Part shown: positions 49,424 to 49,545 of the stretch, piece after piece
Layout: each line of letters opens with the position of its first letter
How positions within the stretch are numbered: the first letter of the stretch is position 1
From: Apostichopus parvimensis
Lineage: Eukaryota > Echinodermata > Holothuroidea > Aspidochirotida > Stichopodidae
Direction: 5' to 3'
Assembly (NCBI GenBank): GCA_000934455.1
Contig: KN884665.1
Location: forward strand, 57,449-106,993
DNA: 49,545 nucleotides
The notes under the pieces: generated by a model
What the model was told of the DNA's origin: nothing
Seen by the model: only the letters and a program-made list of their open reading frames with translations
The model's database searches: none
Position numbers and translations under genes: made by a program

Positions 49424-49545
49424 CAGTGGCGGATCCAGGATTTCGCCGAAGGGGGGCCCAGATGGGAAATGCCTAATCGTCGTCCTGGGGGAGGGGTCTA
49501 AGGGGAATGGGTGCCCCCCTCCCCTTTGGAAAATTTCACAAAATA
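49424..49545 (+). mobile_element. Left end of a further hAT-type element (runs off the window)
   Basis: Starts CAGTGGCGGATCCAGG immediately after the AGGTCA repeat; the first 10 bases equal the right-end terminus (inverted) of the element at 2253-3005, and 'ccgaaggggggccc' continues in the style of 6835-7088. The right end and target duplication are outside the window; the left octamer would be GAGGTCAG. Confidence 0.6.

Overview
This window is eukaryotic nuclear DNA from an animal: AT-rich, intron-dominated, full of degenerate interspersed repeats, with no bacterial-style gene packing. It is occupied almost entirely by one large plus-strand gene, whose first coding exon starts at 6337 and which runs off the right edge after 47654. 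Conserved pieces at both ends identify it as an orthologue of CYLD, the K63/M1-linkage deubiquitinase that restrains NF-kB and controls cell-death complexes. Repeat types (AGGTCA-rich interspersed repeats, hAT elements, CR1/L2-like retrotransposon tails, tRNA-derived SINEs) and a taste for death-fold domains suggest a marine invertebrate deuterostome, most likely an echinoderm such as a sea cucumber; that placement is an impression, not proof.

I could place 22 coding exons whose GT/AG borders and reading phases all agree (4612 coding bases, about 1537 residues before a missing last exon; human CYLD is 956). In order: an N-terminal region (6337-6685); CAP-Gly 1 and 2 (8869-11703); a charged linker containing a tandemly duplicated exon (14095-20616); six death-fold exons (21912-34057); CAP-Gly 3 (37242-38150); and the CYLD-type USP catalytic domain with its B-box zinc insert (38586-47654). 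Catalytic Cys (codon 38696), His (47579) and Asp (47633) are all present, so the enzyme looks active.

The remarkable part is the middle. Between CAP-Gly 2 and CAP-Gly 3, where human CYLD carries its TRAF2-binding and IKK-phosphorylated linker, this gene has six consecutive exons that each look like one death-fold domain and each carry an 'L/F-x-x-W' helix signature. Ten successive exons (14095 to 34057) all begin and end in phase 1, so any of them can be duplicated or skipped without breaking the frame. I read this as a CYLD that docks directly on death-domain signalling platforms, with a domain array that can be re-cut by splicing. An assembly gap (25126-26010) lies inside the array and could hide a further exon.

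The introns hold at least five hAT-type elements recognisable by terminal inverted repeats and 8-bp target duplications (2253-3005, 6835-7088, 9404-9876, 18033-19512, 27681-29581), plus the start of a sixth at 49424; another terminal-inverted-repeat element (40736-41108); three non-LTR retrotransposon remnants (4860-5240 plus; 14812-15480 and 44672-45360 minus); two tRNA-derived SINEs; and many copies of an interspersed repeat rich in AGGTCA hexamers, three of which form perfect DR1 nuclear-receptor sites. No other protein-coding gene, CRISPR array or intact RNA gene was found.
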